A stretch of DNA of 64,000 nt from an uncultured Alteromonadaceae bacterium (GCA_947503265.1 CANNDC010000017.1:20686-84685), one strand, 5' to 3'. Counted from the stretch's first letter, positions 1 through 8,596 are shown. Made by a program: numbers and translations. Notes: generated by a model not told the origin, from the letters alone.

Positions 1-753
1 AAGAACTGACATTTCAACAGACATTAGTTCAGCCACTCTAGCAGCTATTTGCGGCAGATAAGCTGGCTGATTGGATTTCAGTTTAGGTTTTTGATCTAGC
101 TCAGGCAATTTAATGTTCTTAGGTTTCAAATAGGGTGCATCAGTTTCAAGCATAACCCGTTCAAGAGGCAAGTCGGGAATCGCGTTTTGCAGTTCAGAAG
201 CCCTTTTGTCATCACAAACCCAACCAGTAACTCCGATGTAGAGGTCTAGCTCTAAATAGGCCTGCATTTGAGCCAAATCGCCAGTAAAACAATGTACCAC
301 TCCACCAACTAGATGTCGTCGGTATTTCTTAAGCAAACCCAATTGTTGTTCAAACGCATCCCGCTCGTGCAAAAACACCGGTAACTGCAGCTCTGCTGCA
401 AGTTCAAGTTGTTGTTCAAATACAGATAGTTGAATATCAGGCTCAGAGAAATTCCGGTTGAAGTCAAGTCCACATTCACCTACTGCCAATACCTCTGAAT
501 TGGTTAATAGCGTCTTTAGCTCTTGAGCAGAATTTAGGCCCCATTCTTTAGCATTGTGAGGATGAAAGCCCGCTGTACTAAATAGTTTGCCTCGATGTCG
601 TTGAGTTTCTAGGAATGCTATTTCGCTTTGTGCTAAGCAGGTGCCCGTCAGCAACATAGCTGTGACACCTGCTTTTTCAGCTGCCATTAATACTGGCTCA
701 GTGGGTAACCTTTTATCAGGTAAATTGACGCCAATATCAAACCAACGGGACAA
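1..753 (-). CDS. tatD: TatD family metal-dependent DNase, 3' end cut by window edge
   Basis: TatD-type hydrolase of the TIM-barrel amidohydrolase superfamily. TatD enzymes are Mg-dependent 3'-5' exonucleases; they are encoded with tatABC but are not needed for Tat transport. The frame reads from a TTG at 753, two bases after the stop of the upstream gene, and runs open for 251 codons to the window edge, so about 10-20 C-terminal residues are missing. Visible family signatures are FDIGVNL at the N-terminus, STAGFHPH-like, GECGLDFNRNF, VVHCFTGD, YIGVTGWVCD and the metal-binding LETDAPYL. The opening FDIGVNL matches the start of E. coli TatD, which supports the TTG start. It is probably translated from the tat operon transcript. 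Confidence 0.9.
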   Translation of the reverse strand, partial: MSRWFDIGVNLPDKRLPTEPVLMAAEKAGVTAMLLTGTCLAQSEIAFLETQRHRGKLFSTAGFHPHNAKEWGLNSAQELKTLLTNSEVLAVGECGLDFNRNFSEPDIQLSVFEQQLELAAELQLPVFLHERDAFEQQLGLLKKYRRHLVGGVVHCFTGDLAQMQAYLELDLYIGVTGWVCDDKRASELQNAIPDLPLERVMLETDAPYLKPKNIKLPELDQKPKLKSNQPAYLPQIAARVAELMSVEMSVL

Positions 754-755
754 GT

Positions 756-1319
756 TTACTTATCCCTTTTCACTCTAATTCGGCGATTGACATCATCTCT
801 GCTCAAATGAAATGAGCCTAATGCGCCCCTCTCGATGTAAATAGATTGTCCTACTTTTATCTGCAAAGAAATTCCTTCGGTCTCACGCCAAACATGACCA
901 TTATCTAAGAAAAATATACGTTTTTTACGCGCATTTTTTTCAATCTTTACTACCTTTGCGTACATCTTTTGGTTTCTTAACTCTTCACTACGACGCTGGG
1001 CTTCTAAACCAAAGTCATCGTACGCCGATTCAACCTTAGCAGGTGCACTAGACTGTGTTTGCTGAGGAACATTATTTTTTGCTGCTGGTGCCTGACTAGG
1101 GGTCGCAGATAATGGCGCAGGAATACTCATCAGTTGATCTAAATCACCATAACGATTCATCTCATTGACTATTTTGTCATAGCAAACTAAGCGCTTGAGG
1201 CTATTTTGCACCTGACCACAACTTTTAAGTGCGTTGGAAAGGGTTTCTGCTTGTGCACTAGAGACTAGCAAGAGAGCCGAAAACCCTAAAGTGCGGATAA
1301 TTGTTTTAACTTTAATCAT
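756..1319 (-). CDS. exported protein of unknown function in the tat operon
   Basis: 187-residue protein with a clear Sec signal peptide (hydrophobic run about residues 8-21, cut probable after SAQA). Its mature start has a CxQ...LKRLVCYDK pattern (two Cys about 12 apart, then Tyr-Asp), a short motif shared by several exported proteins that start with a disulfide-bonded helix pair. Residues 65-100 are rich in Pro, Ala and Gln, a likely flexible linker. The C-terminal 80 residues are basic and read like a small beta domain (KRIFFLDNGHVWRETEG). The start overlaps the tatC stop by 4 bases (ATGA) and tatD follows after 2 bases, so it is translationally coupled. I do not recognise a function. Confidence 0.85.
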   Translation of the reverse strand: MIKVKTIIRTLGFSALLLVSSAQAETLSNALKSCGQVQNSLKRLVCYDKIVNEMNRYGDLDQLMSIPAPLSATPSQAPAAKNNVPQQTQSSAPAKVESAYDDFGLEAQRRSEELRNQKMYAKVVKIEKNARKKRIFFLDNGHVWRETEGISLQIKVGQSIYIERGALGSFHLSRDDVNRRIRVKRDK

Positions 1320-2062
1320 GAAACTTCCTGATGTTGTTCGTCATCATCTGATTTACGAGAATAAATACTGCCGACGATGACACCAACTTCGAAAAGAATC
1401 CACATGGGAATTGCTAATAAAGTTTGTGAAATGACGTCTGGCGGCGTGAGAAGCATACCTACAACGAATACGCCAACAATGACGTAAGGTCGTTTTGCCC
1501 TTAAACTTTTGGCATCGGTAAATCCTGTCCAGCACATTAAAATAATGGCTACAGGTATTTCAAACGCAATACCGAAAGCAAAGAATAACTTAAGGACAAA
1601 ATTTAGATAGCTACTGATGTCGGTAGTGAACGCGACGCCCTGGAGGTCGATACTGGCAAAAAAAGCGAATGCTATGGGGAAAACCACAAAGTACGCAAAG
1701 GCAATGCCTGCATAGAAAAGTAAAGTAGAAGACAATAACAAAGGCGCGATCATCTTCTTCTCATTGCGATACAATCCTGGAGCAACAAAACCCCATATTT
1801 GATAAAGCACTGCGGGGATAGCTAGGAAAAAAGACAGCACAATCACCAATTTAAAAGGTGCAAAAAACGGTGCAGCCACATCGGTTGCAATCATTTGTGA
1901 ATTGTTTGGCATGGCTTCAAGTAAAGGAGTGGCGAGCAGATGATAAAGGTCTTGGGCGAAAAAAGCCAAAGGCACAAACACAATCATAACGGCTAACAAT
2001 GCTTTTAAAATGCGGCTACGCAACTCAATTAAGTGAGAAATTAAACTATTTTCTTCGGCCAT
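1316..2062 (-). CDS. tatC: Sec-independent (Tat) translocase subunit TatC
   Basis: TatC is the six-helix inner-membrane receptor that recognises the twin-arginine signal and, with TatB and TatA, exports folded proteins. The 248-residue length fits the family. The N-terminus carries the conserved SLISHLIELRSR segment and the first periplasmic stretch; FVAPGLYRNEKK and FEIPVAIIL-like segments are family hallmarks, as is GMLLTPPDVISQ. Six hydrophobic segments are readable. The ATG follows the tatB stop with no intervening base, and the 3' end overlaps the next gene by 4 bases, so the tat genes form one tight operon. An acidic/His tail (DDDEQHQ) ends the protein. Confidence 0.98.
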   Translation of the reverse strand: MAEENSLISHLIELRSRILKALLAVMIVFVPLAFFAQDLYHLLATPLLEAMPNNSQMIATDVAAPFFAPFKLVIVLSFFLAIPAVLYQIWGFVAPGLYRNEKKMIAPLLLSSTLLFYAGIAFAYFVVFPIAFAFFASIDLQGVAFTTDISSYLNFVLKLFFAFGIAFEIPVAIILMCWTGFTDAKSLRAKRPYVIVGVFVVGMLLTPPDVISQTLLAIPMWILFEVGVIVGSIYSRKSDDDEQHQEVS

Positions 2063-2368
2063 TTATGATTTATCTTTCTGGTAAGGCTTATTCACAGATT
2101 CTGCGGCTGATTTGAGTTCATCGACGGTTTTTTTCAAATCCGGAGACAAATTTTCCATGCCTTGCTGCTCTGCTTTTTTCAGGTTTTCATGAAGTTCGTG
2201 CACTCTAAGTTGCTCTTCCACTTCCATTTTGAATCCTGAGGCCATGCTGCGAACGCTTCTAAACGTTTTCGCCACAGACCTAAGTGCCCCAGGCATGCGC
2301 TCGGGGCCTAAAACAAGCAAAGCCAACACAGCTATCACCAGTATTTCCAAAAAACCGATATCAAACAT
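2063..2368 (-). CDS. tatB: Tat translocase subunit TatB
   Basis: TatB forms the signal-peptide receptor complex with TatC. The 101-residue protein starts with MFDIGFLEILVIAVLALLVLGPERMP, reported here only as its key parts: the FDIGF start, a single membrane helix (about residues 5-21) and the invariant GPERMPGALR hinge, followed by an amphipathic helix and a charged coiled tail. The E at position 8 and the GPE triad are TatB rather than TatA features. It lies 14 bases after tatA and directly abuts tatC. Confidence 0.97.
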   Translation of the reverse strand: MFDIGFLEILVIAVLALLVLGPERMPGALRSVAKTFRSVRSMASGFKMEVEEQLRVHELHENLKKAEQQGMENLSPDLKKTVDELKSAAESVNKPYQKDKS

Positions 2369-2382
2369 GTTGAGAAACTACT

Positions 2383-2649
2383 CTATTCTGCTTTTGTTGC
2401 GGTTTTTTTATCGGCTTTCTTAAGATCTTCAGCTACTTGAGAAGACTGTGCAGATTTGTCTTCCACCTCTTTGGCAGAATCTTCTTTGAAATCAGCATCA
2501 GTACTTTCATCTTTATCTGATATGGCTTTTTTAAATCCTTTCACCGCTGAACCCAAGTCTCCACCTAGGGATCTAAGTTTTTTCGTACCGAACAACAAAA
2601 CAACAATTACCAAGATAATAATTAGTTGCATTGGACTAATTCCAAACAT
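2383..2649 (-). CDS. tatA: Tat translocase subunit TatA
   Basis: TatA is the pore-forming or membrane-weakening subunit of the Tat system. The ATG at 2649 is preferred over a GTG at 2658: it gives the usual MFGISPMQL start and has a GGAG eight bases upstream. The short membrane helix (about residues 5-20), the FGTKKLRSLG hinge with its invariant Phe-Gly, and the amphipathic helix through GSAVKGFKKAI are typical. The tail is Lys/Glu/Asp-rich and disordered. First gene of the minus-strand tat operon. Its promoter must lie in the 66-base gap shared with the divergent gene at 2716. Confidence 0.97.
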   Translation of the reverse strand: MFGISPMQLIIILVIVVLLFGTKKLRSLGGDLGSAVKGFKKAISDKDESTDADFKEDSAKEVEDKSAQSSQVAEDLKKADKKTATKAE

Positions 2650-2715
2650 ACTTCTCACTCCAATTCACAATTTCAGACTATTATACGTGGCAAATTCAAT
2701 TCGTCACAGGATTTG

Positions 2716-3687
2716 ATGCACAGAAAAAAAAAGAGCATGATGGATAGACACCAGTATGGGGCAATTAGTTTGCAAAAAATTGGATTTATTGCATTTAGTT
2801 TTATGCTTTTCACACCTTCTTTTGTTTCTGCCACAGAACCAAAAGAAGATATATGGCTGGATAGCATGCACAGAGCAATTTCAGACTCTGTACTTGATTC
2901 TGCGCAATGGTTTGATGATTTTTTTGCCATAGACAATGCCAAAGAAAACCAAAAAGCCCTAGGCGAAGCGCGAATTCGACTGGCATGGGAGCCAAGATCC
3001 CGCGAGTTAAACGAATTCGATGCAAAATTAAAGGTCAGAGTTAAGCTTCCAAACCTCAAGAATCGCGTCGATTTAATTTTGTCAGATGAAGAAGACGATT
3101 TTGATAACAAAGTGCGAGCGGGTCGCGAAGATGATATCAACCGTCAAAATAGATTTAACTTAGCACTGCGTTTCAAACGTTCTCCCGATAGTGGGCTATC
3201 TCATCGCGTTGGTTTTGGTCGACGATTCCAATACTACGCAAAATCACGTTATCGAGATAAATTCGACGTCTCGGATGACATTGAATTTCGCTATGATGCG
3301 TCAATCTATTACTACAATCGAGACAAATTTGGCGCCGATACCGGATTTACCGTCGATTACGACCACACAAAACACACCTTGCTCAGATTCAACAGCCGAT
3401 TTTATTTCAGAGATAAGACTGACGATTGGCTTTGGCAGCACAGTTGGCAAAACTTGCATCAAGTTAATGACAAAACTGCTTTGGTTTATGGGGTGTACAT
3501 AGAAGGGTTGAGCCGGCCAAATTATCGATTAGAAGAATATTTGGTCAGCGTCAAATGGCGTAAAAATGCCATGCGTGAATGGTTATTTTTTGACGTGGAA
3601 CCATTTATTCTGTGGCGGCGCGACGAATCATTTTCTGCCTCATTCGGCGTTGCACTCAGAGTCGAAGGATTCTTTGGCGAGCGATAG
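2716..3687 (+). CDS. predicted outer-membrane protein of unknown function
   Basis: About 323 residues. An N-terminal signal peptide (hydrophobic core IGFIAFSFMLFTP, cleavage probably after FVSA) precedes an acidic helical stretch (WLDSMHRAISDSVLDSAQWFDDFF), after which the rest alternates short hydrophobic/aromatic and polar stretches rich in Arg, Asp, Tyr and Phe, as in a beta-barrel. The C-terminus (FGVALRVEGFFGER) is barrel-like. The start is uncertain: ATG 2716 has AGGA four bases upstream, and ATGs at 2737/2740 are alternatives; a longer frame back to 2626 would run into tatA and is unlikely. It sits divergently from tatA and converges on ubiB, so it interrupts a cluster that is usually collinear. 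Function not recognised. Confidence 0.75.
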   Translation: MHRKKKSMMDRHQYGAISLQKIGFIAFSFMLFTPSFVSATEPKEDIWLDSMHRAISDSVLDSAQWFDDFFAIDNAKENQKALGEARIRLAWEPRSRELNEFDAKLKVRVKLPNLKNRVDLILSDEEDDFDNKVRAGREDDINRQNRFNLALRFKRSPDSGLSHRVGFGRRFQYYAKSRYRDKFDVSDDIEFRYDASIYYYNRDKFGADTGFTVDYDHTKHTLLRFNSRFYFRDKTDDWLWQHSWQNLHQVNDKTALVYGVYIEGLSRPNYRLEEYLVSVKWRKNAMREWLFFDVEPFILWRRDESFSASFGVALRVEGFFGER

Positions 3688-3737
3688 GAAAGGGCTAGCC
3701 GTTATCGCCTTATCTTCGCAAGAAACTAAGGATGAAT

Positions 3738-5363
3738 CTAAGCTTTAAACCAAGCATAAAACCAAGCACCTAACCCCATTACTATCAGCCCATCGCTGTA
3801 CCAATGTGTATTAAGATATAAGGGAATGATGGCTGCGATAATCAACAGAGTTGCCCCTGTAAGAGTATAAAACAGGTTCTTGTGAAATTTGCGTTGTTGC
3901 AACTGTTGTTGCTCGAAATGTTTCTGCTGCAAAGCGGGAAGTTGCTTCACCTGTTTAAGGCTGTCATACACTAAATCCGGAATTTCTGGCAATTTTTCGG
4001 ACCAAAACGGTAAGTTAGCATTTATTTTTTTGATCATCGCCAATAAGCCAATTTGTTCTTTCATCCACTTTTCCAAAAAGGGTTTCGCTGTTTGCCATAA
4101 ATCAAGTTGGGGGTAGAGTTGCCTTCCTAAGCCTTCGATATAGAGCAAGGTTTTTTGCAATAACACCAACTGAGGTTGCACTACCATATTGAAACGTCGC
4201 GCCGTATTAAATAGCTGCAATAACACGTTGCTAAAGGATATTTCTGCCAATGGCTTTTGAAAAATAGGTTCGCAAACGGTGCGTATTGCGACTTCAAATG
4301 CTTCAATATCTGTGTCTGCTGGCACCCATCCTGAATCGACATGCAGCTCAGCAACTTTGCGATAATCGCGATTGAAAAAAGCAATGAAATTTTCTGCTAA
4401 ATAACGTTTATCGTCGCGATTTAATGTGCCAACAATACCAAAATCTATGGCGATATATTTTGGGCTCTCTGGACGTAACTCGGACACAAAGATATTGCCC
4501 GGATGCATATCAGCATGAAAGAAACTATCTCGAAAGACTTGAGTAAAAAATACTTCAACCCCGCGTTCAGCCAACAACTTCATATCGGTATTTTGCGCTT
4601 CTAAGGCCTCCACATCGGAAATATGAATGCCATAGATTCGCTCCATGACCAAGACATCTTTACGACAATAATCACTGTATATTTCGGGAATGTATAGCGA
4701 TTCTGAATTTTCGAAATTACGCCTAAGTTGAATCCCATTTCCAGCTTCACGAAGTAAATCGAGTTCTTCGACTATGGTCTTTTGGTATTCTTCCACCACT
4801 TCTACTGGTCGCAATCGTTTGCCGTCGGGTAACAGCTTTTGAACAGCAAAAGCTGACGCTTTCATCAATTCGATATCAGCATGAATGGTTTCACTAATAT
4901 CAGGCCGGATAACTTTGACAACAACTTCTTTGCCGTTCTCTTTCAACACTGCACTATGCACCTGTGCAATCGATGCAGAAGCAAGCGGCTCAGTTTGAAA
5001 TTCTTCAAACAACTCACTTAGATCTTGTAAGCCTAGTGATTTTTTTATAATCCCTACGGCTTTTTCACTATCGAAAGGTTGGACTTTGTCTTGCAGAATA
5101 GCTAATTCATTGGCGATATCTGGTGGCAACAGATCTCGACGAGTAGACAGCATTTGTCCGAATTTTATAAATACTGGTCCCAATGTTTGTAGTGCCAATC
5201 GGATTCTGGCCCCTAAAGGCTTATCCGGGTGTTGGTTGTATAACCAAAACTGACATGCACGACCTAGTTTGGCATACCAAGGCAACCACTTATCAGGGAT
5301 GAGTTCATCGAGACCGTGCTGAAGCAGGACCTTGTTGATTTTGTATAGTCTAAGTATTCGCAC
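3738..5363 (-). CDS. ubiB: ubiquinone biosynthesis ATPase-like kinase UbiB
   Basis: UbiB belongs to the ABC1/ADCK/COQ8 atypical kinase family and supports aerobic ubiquinone synthesis at the inner membrane. The 541-residue length matches the E. coli protein (546). Visible marks are the KxGQ motif (FIKFGQMLSTR), the Ala-rich loop replaced in this family by ASASIAQVH, catalytic HADMHPGN and the metal-binding DFG-like IDFGIVG. Two C-terminal membrane helices end the protein. The start is GTG at 5363: an in-frame TAA (the ubiJ stop) lies six codons upstream, so no other start is available. Third gene of ubiE-ubiJ-ubiB. Confidence 0.97.
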   Translation of the reverse strand: MRILRLYKINKVLLQHGLDELIPDKWLPWYAKLGRACQFWLYNQHPDKPLGARIRLALQTLGPVFIKFGQMLSTRRDLLPPDIANELAILQDKVQPFDSEKAVGIIKKSLGLQDLSELFEEFQTEPLASASIAQVHSAVLKENGKEVVVKVIRPDISETIHADIELMKASAFAVQKLLPDGKRLRPVEVVEEYQKTIVEELDLLREAGNGIQLRRNFENSESLYIPEIYSDYCRKDVLVMERIYGIHISDVEALEAQNTDMKLLAERGVEVFFTQVFRDSFFHADMHPGNIFVSELRPESPKYIAIDFGIVGTLNRDDKRYLAENFIAFFNRDYRKVAELHVDSGWVPADTDIEAFEVAIRTVCEPIFQKPLAEISFSNVLLQLFNTARRFNMVVQPQLVLLQKTLLYIEGLGRQLYPQLDLWQTAKPFLEKWMKEQIGLLAMIKKINANLPFWSEKLPEIPDLVYDSLKQVKQLPALQQKHFEQQQLQQRKFHKNLFYTLTGATLLIIAAIIPLYLNTHWYSDGLIVMGLGAWFYAWFKA

Positions 5364-5378
5364 TGAAACATTTCGCCA

Positions 5379-6053
5379 TTAGGTTGTTTTTAGTCGCTGT
5401 TTTTCTAGCAAGGTCAAGCGAGCTTCTAATCTTTCGGTTGCACTGCGCAACTGGTTCACATCTGAACAAAAATCTTCCACTAGCAGTTTGTGAGCCGCAA
5501 TGTTTTTTTCTTCAATCGCCCCCTCACTTAAAATTGTCAACAGTGCTTTGGTGTGCTTATTAATTTTTCGCGCAGCTTGCTTACCGGCATTGAAAACACT
5601 ATGTGCTATTACATCGCCAGTGTATTTGGAAAGCTGCTCTTCCCAATCAATATCTATATTCTTAATCAGGTCACCAAACCCTTGTGCAACCGATAAGTCA
5701 CCATCGAGTTTAAGTTCGTTACGCTGAATTAAACCAGTAATTTGACTTGAGTCTTGAATGGTTTGTAAAGCACTGAAGGACAACTCGATGCGACAATCTT
5801 GATTGGCGCTGGCAGTATCCTGAAGTGAGATATTTGCTTGCTCTTTTTGGCTCTGGTTATCAAAGCTCTCATTAACAAGTACATCAACTTTGTCGGAAAA
5901 TACAAAGGTGAGAGGCCAGGGAAACTCGCGCAGTTTAACCGTAAGTCGTTTGCCTTTCAGTTTGGCAAGGGCAGCCTTAGAATCAGAATCAAGTTTGAGC
6001 AGATGATTGATTATCCGTTCAATTGAAGCTGAAACCAACTGCGCTGCGGGCAT
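5379..6053 (-). CDS. ubiJ: ubiquinone biosynthesis accessory factor UbiJ (SCP2 domain)
   Basis: UbiJ (formerly YigP) is a lipid-binding accessory factor of the soluble Ubi complex. The 224-residue protein has an N-terminal SCP2-like sterol-carrier region (about residues 12-125) and a helical C-terminus with a leucine-rich coiled coil (VNQLRSATERLEARLTLLEK) used for UbiK contact in E. coli. Its ATG overlaps the ubiE stop by one base (TAATG), which indicates translational coupling. The gene order ubiE-ubiJ-ubiB is the standard gammaproteobacterial arrangement. Confidence 0.93.
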   Translation of the reverse strand: MPAAQLVSASIERIINHLLKLDSDSKAALAKLKGKRLTVKLREFPWPLTFVFSDKVDVLVNESFDNQSQKEQANISLQDTASANQDCRIELSFSALQTIQDSSQITGLIQRNELKLDGDLSVAQGFGDLIKNIDIDWEEQLSKYTGDVIAHSVFNAGKQAARKINKHTKALLTILSEGAIEEKNIAAHKLLVEDFCSDVNQLRSATERLEARLTLLEKQRLKTT

Positions 6054-6841
6054 TAAAATTTAAAACCTCGATGCAACGCAACGATGCCACCGGTCAGATT
6101 ATGGTATGTGGTTTGTTCAAACCCAACCGCATCCATCATGCCTTTTAATGTTTCTTGATCTGGATGCATACGAATTGATTCAGCAAGATATTGATAACTT
6201 TCACTATCGTTAGCGACGAGTTTGCCCATTTTGGGAAGAAGATGAAATGAATATAAATCGTAGACCTTACTCAGCATTTCACTTTCTGGTTTAGAAAACT
6301 CTAGTACCAATAAGCGTCCACCCGGTTTGAGCACACGATACATAGAAGCCAACGCCTTGTCTTTATCTGTGACGTTTCTTAATCCAAACGCAATGGTAAT
6401 TAAATCAAAAGTATTGTCTGGAAAAGGCAAGGCTTCAGCATTAGCTTGTACATAATCGATATTATTTACGATACCCATATCCCGCAGCTTATCGCGGCCT
6501 ACCGTTAACATGGCATTGTTTATATCGGCCAAAACCACTTTACCGCTTTCGCCTACGATTCTGGAAAACTTTGCGGCTAAGTCACCTGTACCACCAGCTA
6601 AATCCAATACCTTGTGACCTGCCCTAACACCACTACAATCGATGGTGAAACGCTTCCAAATTCGATGAATGCCCATAGACATCAAGTCATTCATCACATC
6701 GTACTTAGCCGCAACAGAATGAAATACGTCGGCAACCATAGATGCTTTTTGGTTTTTATCTACTTGCTTAAAACCAAAGTGAGTTTGATCGTCGCTTTCC
6801 GCTTGATTCGTTTCGGCAGAAGATGCCTGTGTATCGCTCAT
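6053..6841 (-). CDS. ubiE: demethylmenaquinone/2-methoxy-6-polyprenylbenzoquinol methyltransferase UbiE
   Basis: SAM-dependent C-methyltransferase of ubiquinone and menaquinone synthesis. The SAM site is visible as VLDLAGGTGDLAAKF (motif I), and the UbiE signatures YDVMNDLMSMGIHRIWKR, ITIAFGLRNV and VLEFSKP are all present. At 262 residues it is slightly longer than E. coli UbiE, owing to a polar N-terminal extension (about 20 residues). First gene of the ubi operon, with ubiJ coupled at its stop. Confidence 0.98.
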   Translation of the reverse strand: MSDTQASSAETNQAESDDQTHFGFKQVDKNQKASMVADVFHSVAAKYDVMNDLMSMGIHRIWKRFTIDCSGVRAGHKVLDLAGGTGDLAAKFSRIVGESGKVVLADINNAMLTVGRDKLRDMGIVNNIDYVQANAEALPFPDNTFDLITIAFGLRNVTDKDKALASMYRVLKPGGRLLVLEFSKPESEMLSKVYDLYSFHLLPKMGKLVANDSESYQYLAESIRMHPDQETLKGMMDAVGFEQTTYHNLTGGIVALHRGFKF

Positions 6842-7236
6842 GGAGTATCCTTTTTAAGTCTGTTGATGATTCTACCGAATTTAGATAGATGCGGACAGAG
6901 TGTTACTAGACAATTTTTACCAATAGCTAAAAAAGAAAGCTGTGTATGTGAATAATTCACGCTTAGTGATCTTTATCCGCAATTTAGAGTTAAAATTGCC
7001 ATCATAATTTGAAATAACCCGTAGAATTTTAAGGCTGTCGTTCGCGTTTTGAACAGTACTCTTGGTTTTGTAATAACTATCTACAGCAGGTTTCATTAGA
7101 GCAGGTACTATTAGTTAGAGTCGTAACCAATGAATTAGAATCCGGTGAATCGTGATGATAGATACACACGTAAGTTAGTTATTCCCTTAGCCCTTAGCCC
7201 TTAACCCGTAAGCCGTAGGAGCAGTAAATTTTAATC
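6842..7236. other. 395-base intergenic region between ubiE and the Tag-like gene
   Basis: This stretch divides the divergent ubiE (minus) and the plus-strand gene at 7237, so it must carry both promoters. I see no convincing gene in it. Its one notable element is the heptamer array at 7184-7218. The rest is plain AT-rich sequence. Confidence 0.6.
7184..7218. repeat. five tandem 7-bp units of CCCTTAG type
   Basis: Five consecutive heptamers: CCCTTAG, CCCTTAG, CCCTTAA, CCCGTAA and GCCGTAG. The first two are identical and the others drift by one to three bases. The array ends about 18 bases before the ATG at 7237, so it would be in the 5' leader of that gene, next to its AGGAG sequence. Gain or loss of units could alter expression, but no evidence here shows that it does. 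Confidence 0.7.
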
Positions 7237-7932
7237 ATGTCTAATACAGAAAATTTCAAACAACTTTATCAACGCGCTTCTGAACGAAAAGGTGGCTCAG
7301 CCGGATTGGAGAGTCTTTTATCGACGCCGTTAAACCAAGACGAACTGTTGCAATTGGGCGATGACAGGTGGCTAGCAGAATTCACTAAAAAAGTATTCCA
7401 AAGCGGCTTTGTATGGCGCGTTGTCAGAAACAAATGGCCTGATTTCGAACGCGTTTTCTTTGGATTCGATATTGATAAGGTTTTATTAATACCTGACGAA
7501 ATGCTAGAGGAAAAAGCGACAGACCCGAGCATTATCCGCAATTACAATAAAGTGAAAACCGTTCTCGAAAATGCCATGATGATAGATGCAGTTCGACAGG
7601 AACACGGCAGTTTTGCGAAGTTTGTCGCACAGTGGCCTACCACGGATATTATCGGTTTATGGGCGTATTTGAAAAAACATGGCGCAAGATTAGGAGGTAA
7701 TACAGGCCCATACAGTTTAAGGGCAAACGGCAAGGATACCTTTCTATTTAGTCGAGATGTAGAGCAATATCTGCGAAACCATGACGTCTTTGACGGCGGA
7801 ATAACGTCAAAACGAAGCCTTATGCAAATCCAAGGTTTTTTTAATGATATGCAACAGCAAAGTGGGCGCTCTTTGCAAGAAATCAGTCAAATTATCGCGT
7901 TTAGCGTTGGGGATAATTTAGTTGAACTTTAA
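7237..7932 (+). CDS. Tag-like (DNA-3-methyladenine glycosylase I family) protein, probably divergent or inactive
   Basis: 231-residue cytosolic protein resembling the TagI glycosylase fold: SGFVWRVVRNKWPDF followed by FFGFDIDKV, then DPSIIRNYNKVKTVLENA, align with the AGLSW, HQFDPVKV and IIRHRGKIQA blocks of E. coli Tag. The catalytic-pocket Trp is kept (Trp60), but the Glu just before the AGLSW block is replaced by Lys/Val, and the protein has no cysteine at all, so the zinc ligands of classical Tag are absent. This subgroup is often annotated as 3-methyladenine DNA glycosylase. Activity here is unproven. Transcribed alone from the region holding the heptamer array. Confidence 0.75.
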   Translation: MSNTENFKQLYQRASERKGGSAGLESLLSTPLNQDELLQLGDDRWLAEFTKKVFQSGFVWRVVRNKWPDFERVFFGFDIDKVLLIPDEMLEEKATDPSIIRNYNKVKTVLENAMMIDAVRQEHGSFAKFVAQWPTTDIIGLWAYLKKHGARLGGNTGPYSLRANGKDTFLFSRDVEQYLRNHDVFDGGITSKRSLMQIQGFFNDMQQQSGRSLQEISQIIAFSVGDNLVEL

Positions 7933-8004
7933 GTTGGTTTAATGGATTGTTTCAACCTATTGATTTATCAATTTAAACCCGATTTTCACTGCAACTTACC
8001 TCAA

Positions 8005-8583
8005 TTAATACTCTTCACAATAGCCGAAATTCACTTGATTTTTATCCAAGCTTTTCATTTCAGTTTTGGCTAGTTCTATGAGCTTTTTGTCTGCAGAAAA
8101 GTGTGTACCCATACCAGGCCAGTAAAACCCTTCATTAGAATGGCATAAGTTAATAATAAATGGCCCTTGAGGGTATTCAATGCTTTCCCCAGTCTCAATA
8201 TACATAATATAGGTTAGATTTTTGGTTTCGGTCCCGCGAAACGTGTCATGCACCTTGGCGACAAAGATCAGTTTTTGCTCAGCAAAGTCATCTGAAGTAT
8301 CTGAATCGGCTAAGTCTATTGACTCAACAGAAGTGATTTCAATCAACGCTGTGTATTGGGTGTCTTGCATTGCTCGTTTGAGATACTTTGCTTGCAATTC
8401 AAAATCGGAATCACTTAAGTCACTATCCACGTCTAAATTAGGCGCTTTGTCTGGAGCATTTAGTCCTGATTTTTTTTGGCCAGAAGGGTTAATTTCAGCC
8501 TTATTGGTATCGGTTTTCTCTAGGCCACCATCGCAGGCGACCATCATAAAAGCCGAAAAAAATAGCATGATACATCTAGCCAC
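8005..8583 (-). CDS. lipoprotein of unknown function
   Basis: 192 residues from a GTG start. A short hydrophobic leader ends in a lipobox (FMMVAC, Cys17) with Asp at +2, a residue associated with inner-membrane retention in the Lol system. After a polar linker (residues 20-60), the C-terminal domain reads as short beta strands (YTALIEITSVES, EQKLIFVAKVHDTFRG, TYIMYIETGES) and has Cys residues near the end (NLCHS, FGYCEEY). The pattern is reminiscent of a small NTR/TIMP-like domain, but I cannot assign it. It begins 13 bases after the peptidoglycan hydrolase gene, so the two are probably cotranscribed and may work together, for example as toxin and immunity lipoprotein. Confidence 0.75.
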   Translation of the reverse strand: MARCIMLFFSAFMMVACDGGLEKTDTNKAEINPSGQKKSGLNAPDKAPNLDVDSDLSDSDFELQAKYLKRAMQDTQYTALIEITSVESIDLADSDTSDDFAEQKLIFVAKVHDTFRGTETKNLTYIMYIETGESIEYPQGPFIINLCHSNEGFYWPGMGTHFSADKKLIELAKTEMKSLDKNQVNFGYCEEY

Positions 8584-8596
8584 AAAATATCACGTA

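Noticed and set aside
2626..2715. Extended N-terminus of the predicted outer-membrane protein
   Set aside because: It would overlap tatA on the other strand and its peptide (His/Ser-rich) does not resemble a signal peptide; ATG 2716 is preferred.
5838..6026. Plus-strand frame inside ubiJ and similar frames inside core genes
   Set aside because: These are antisense shadows of well-supported genes, without ribosome-binding sites or homology.
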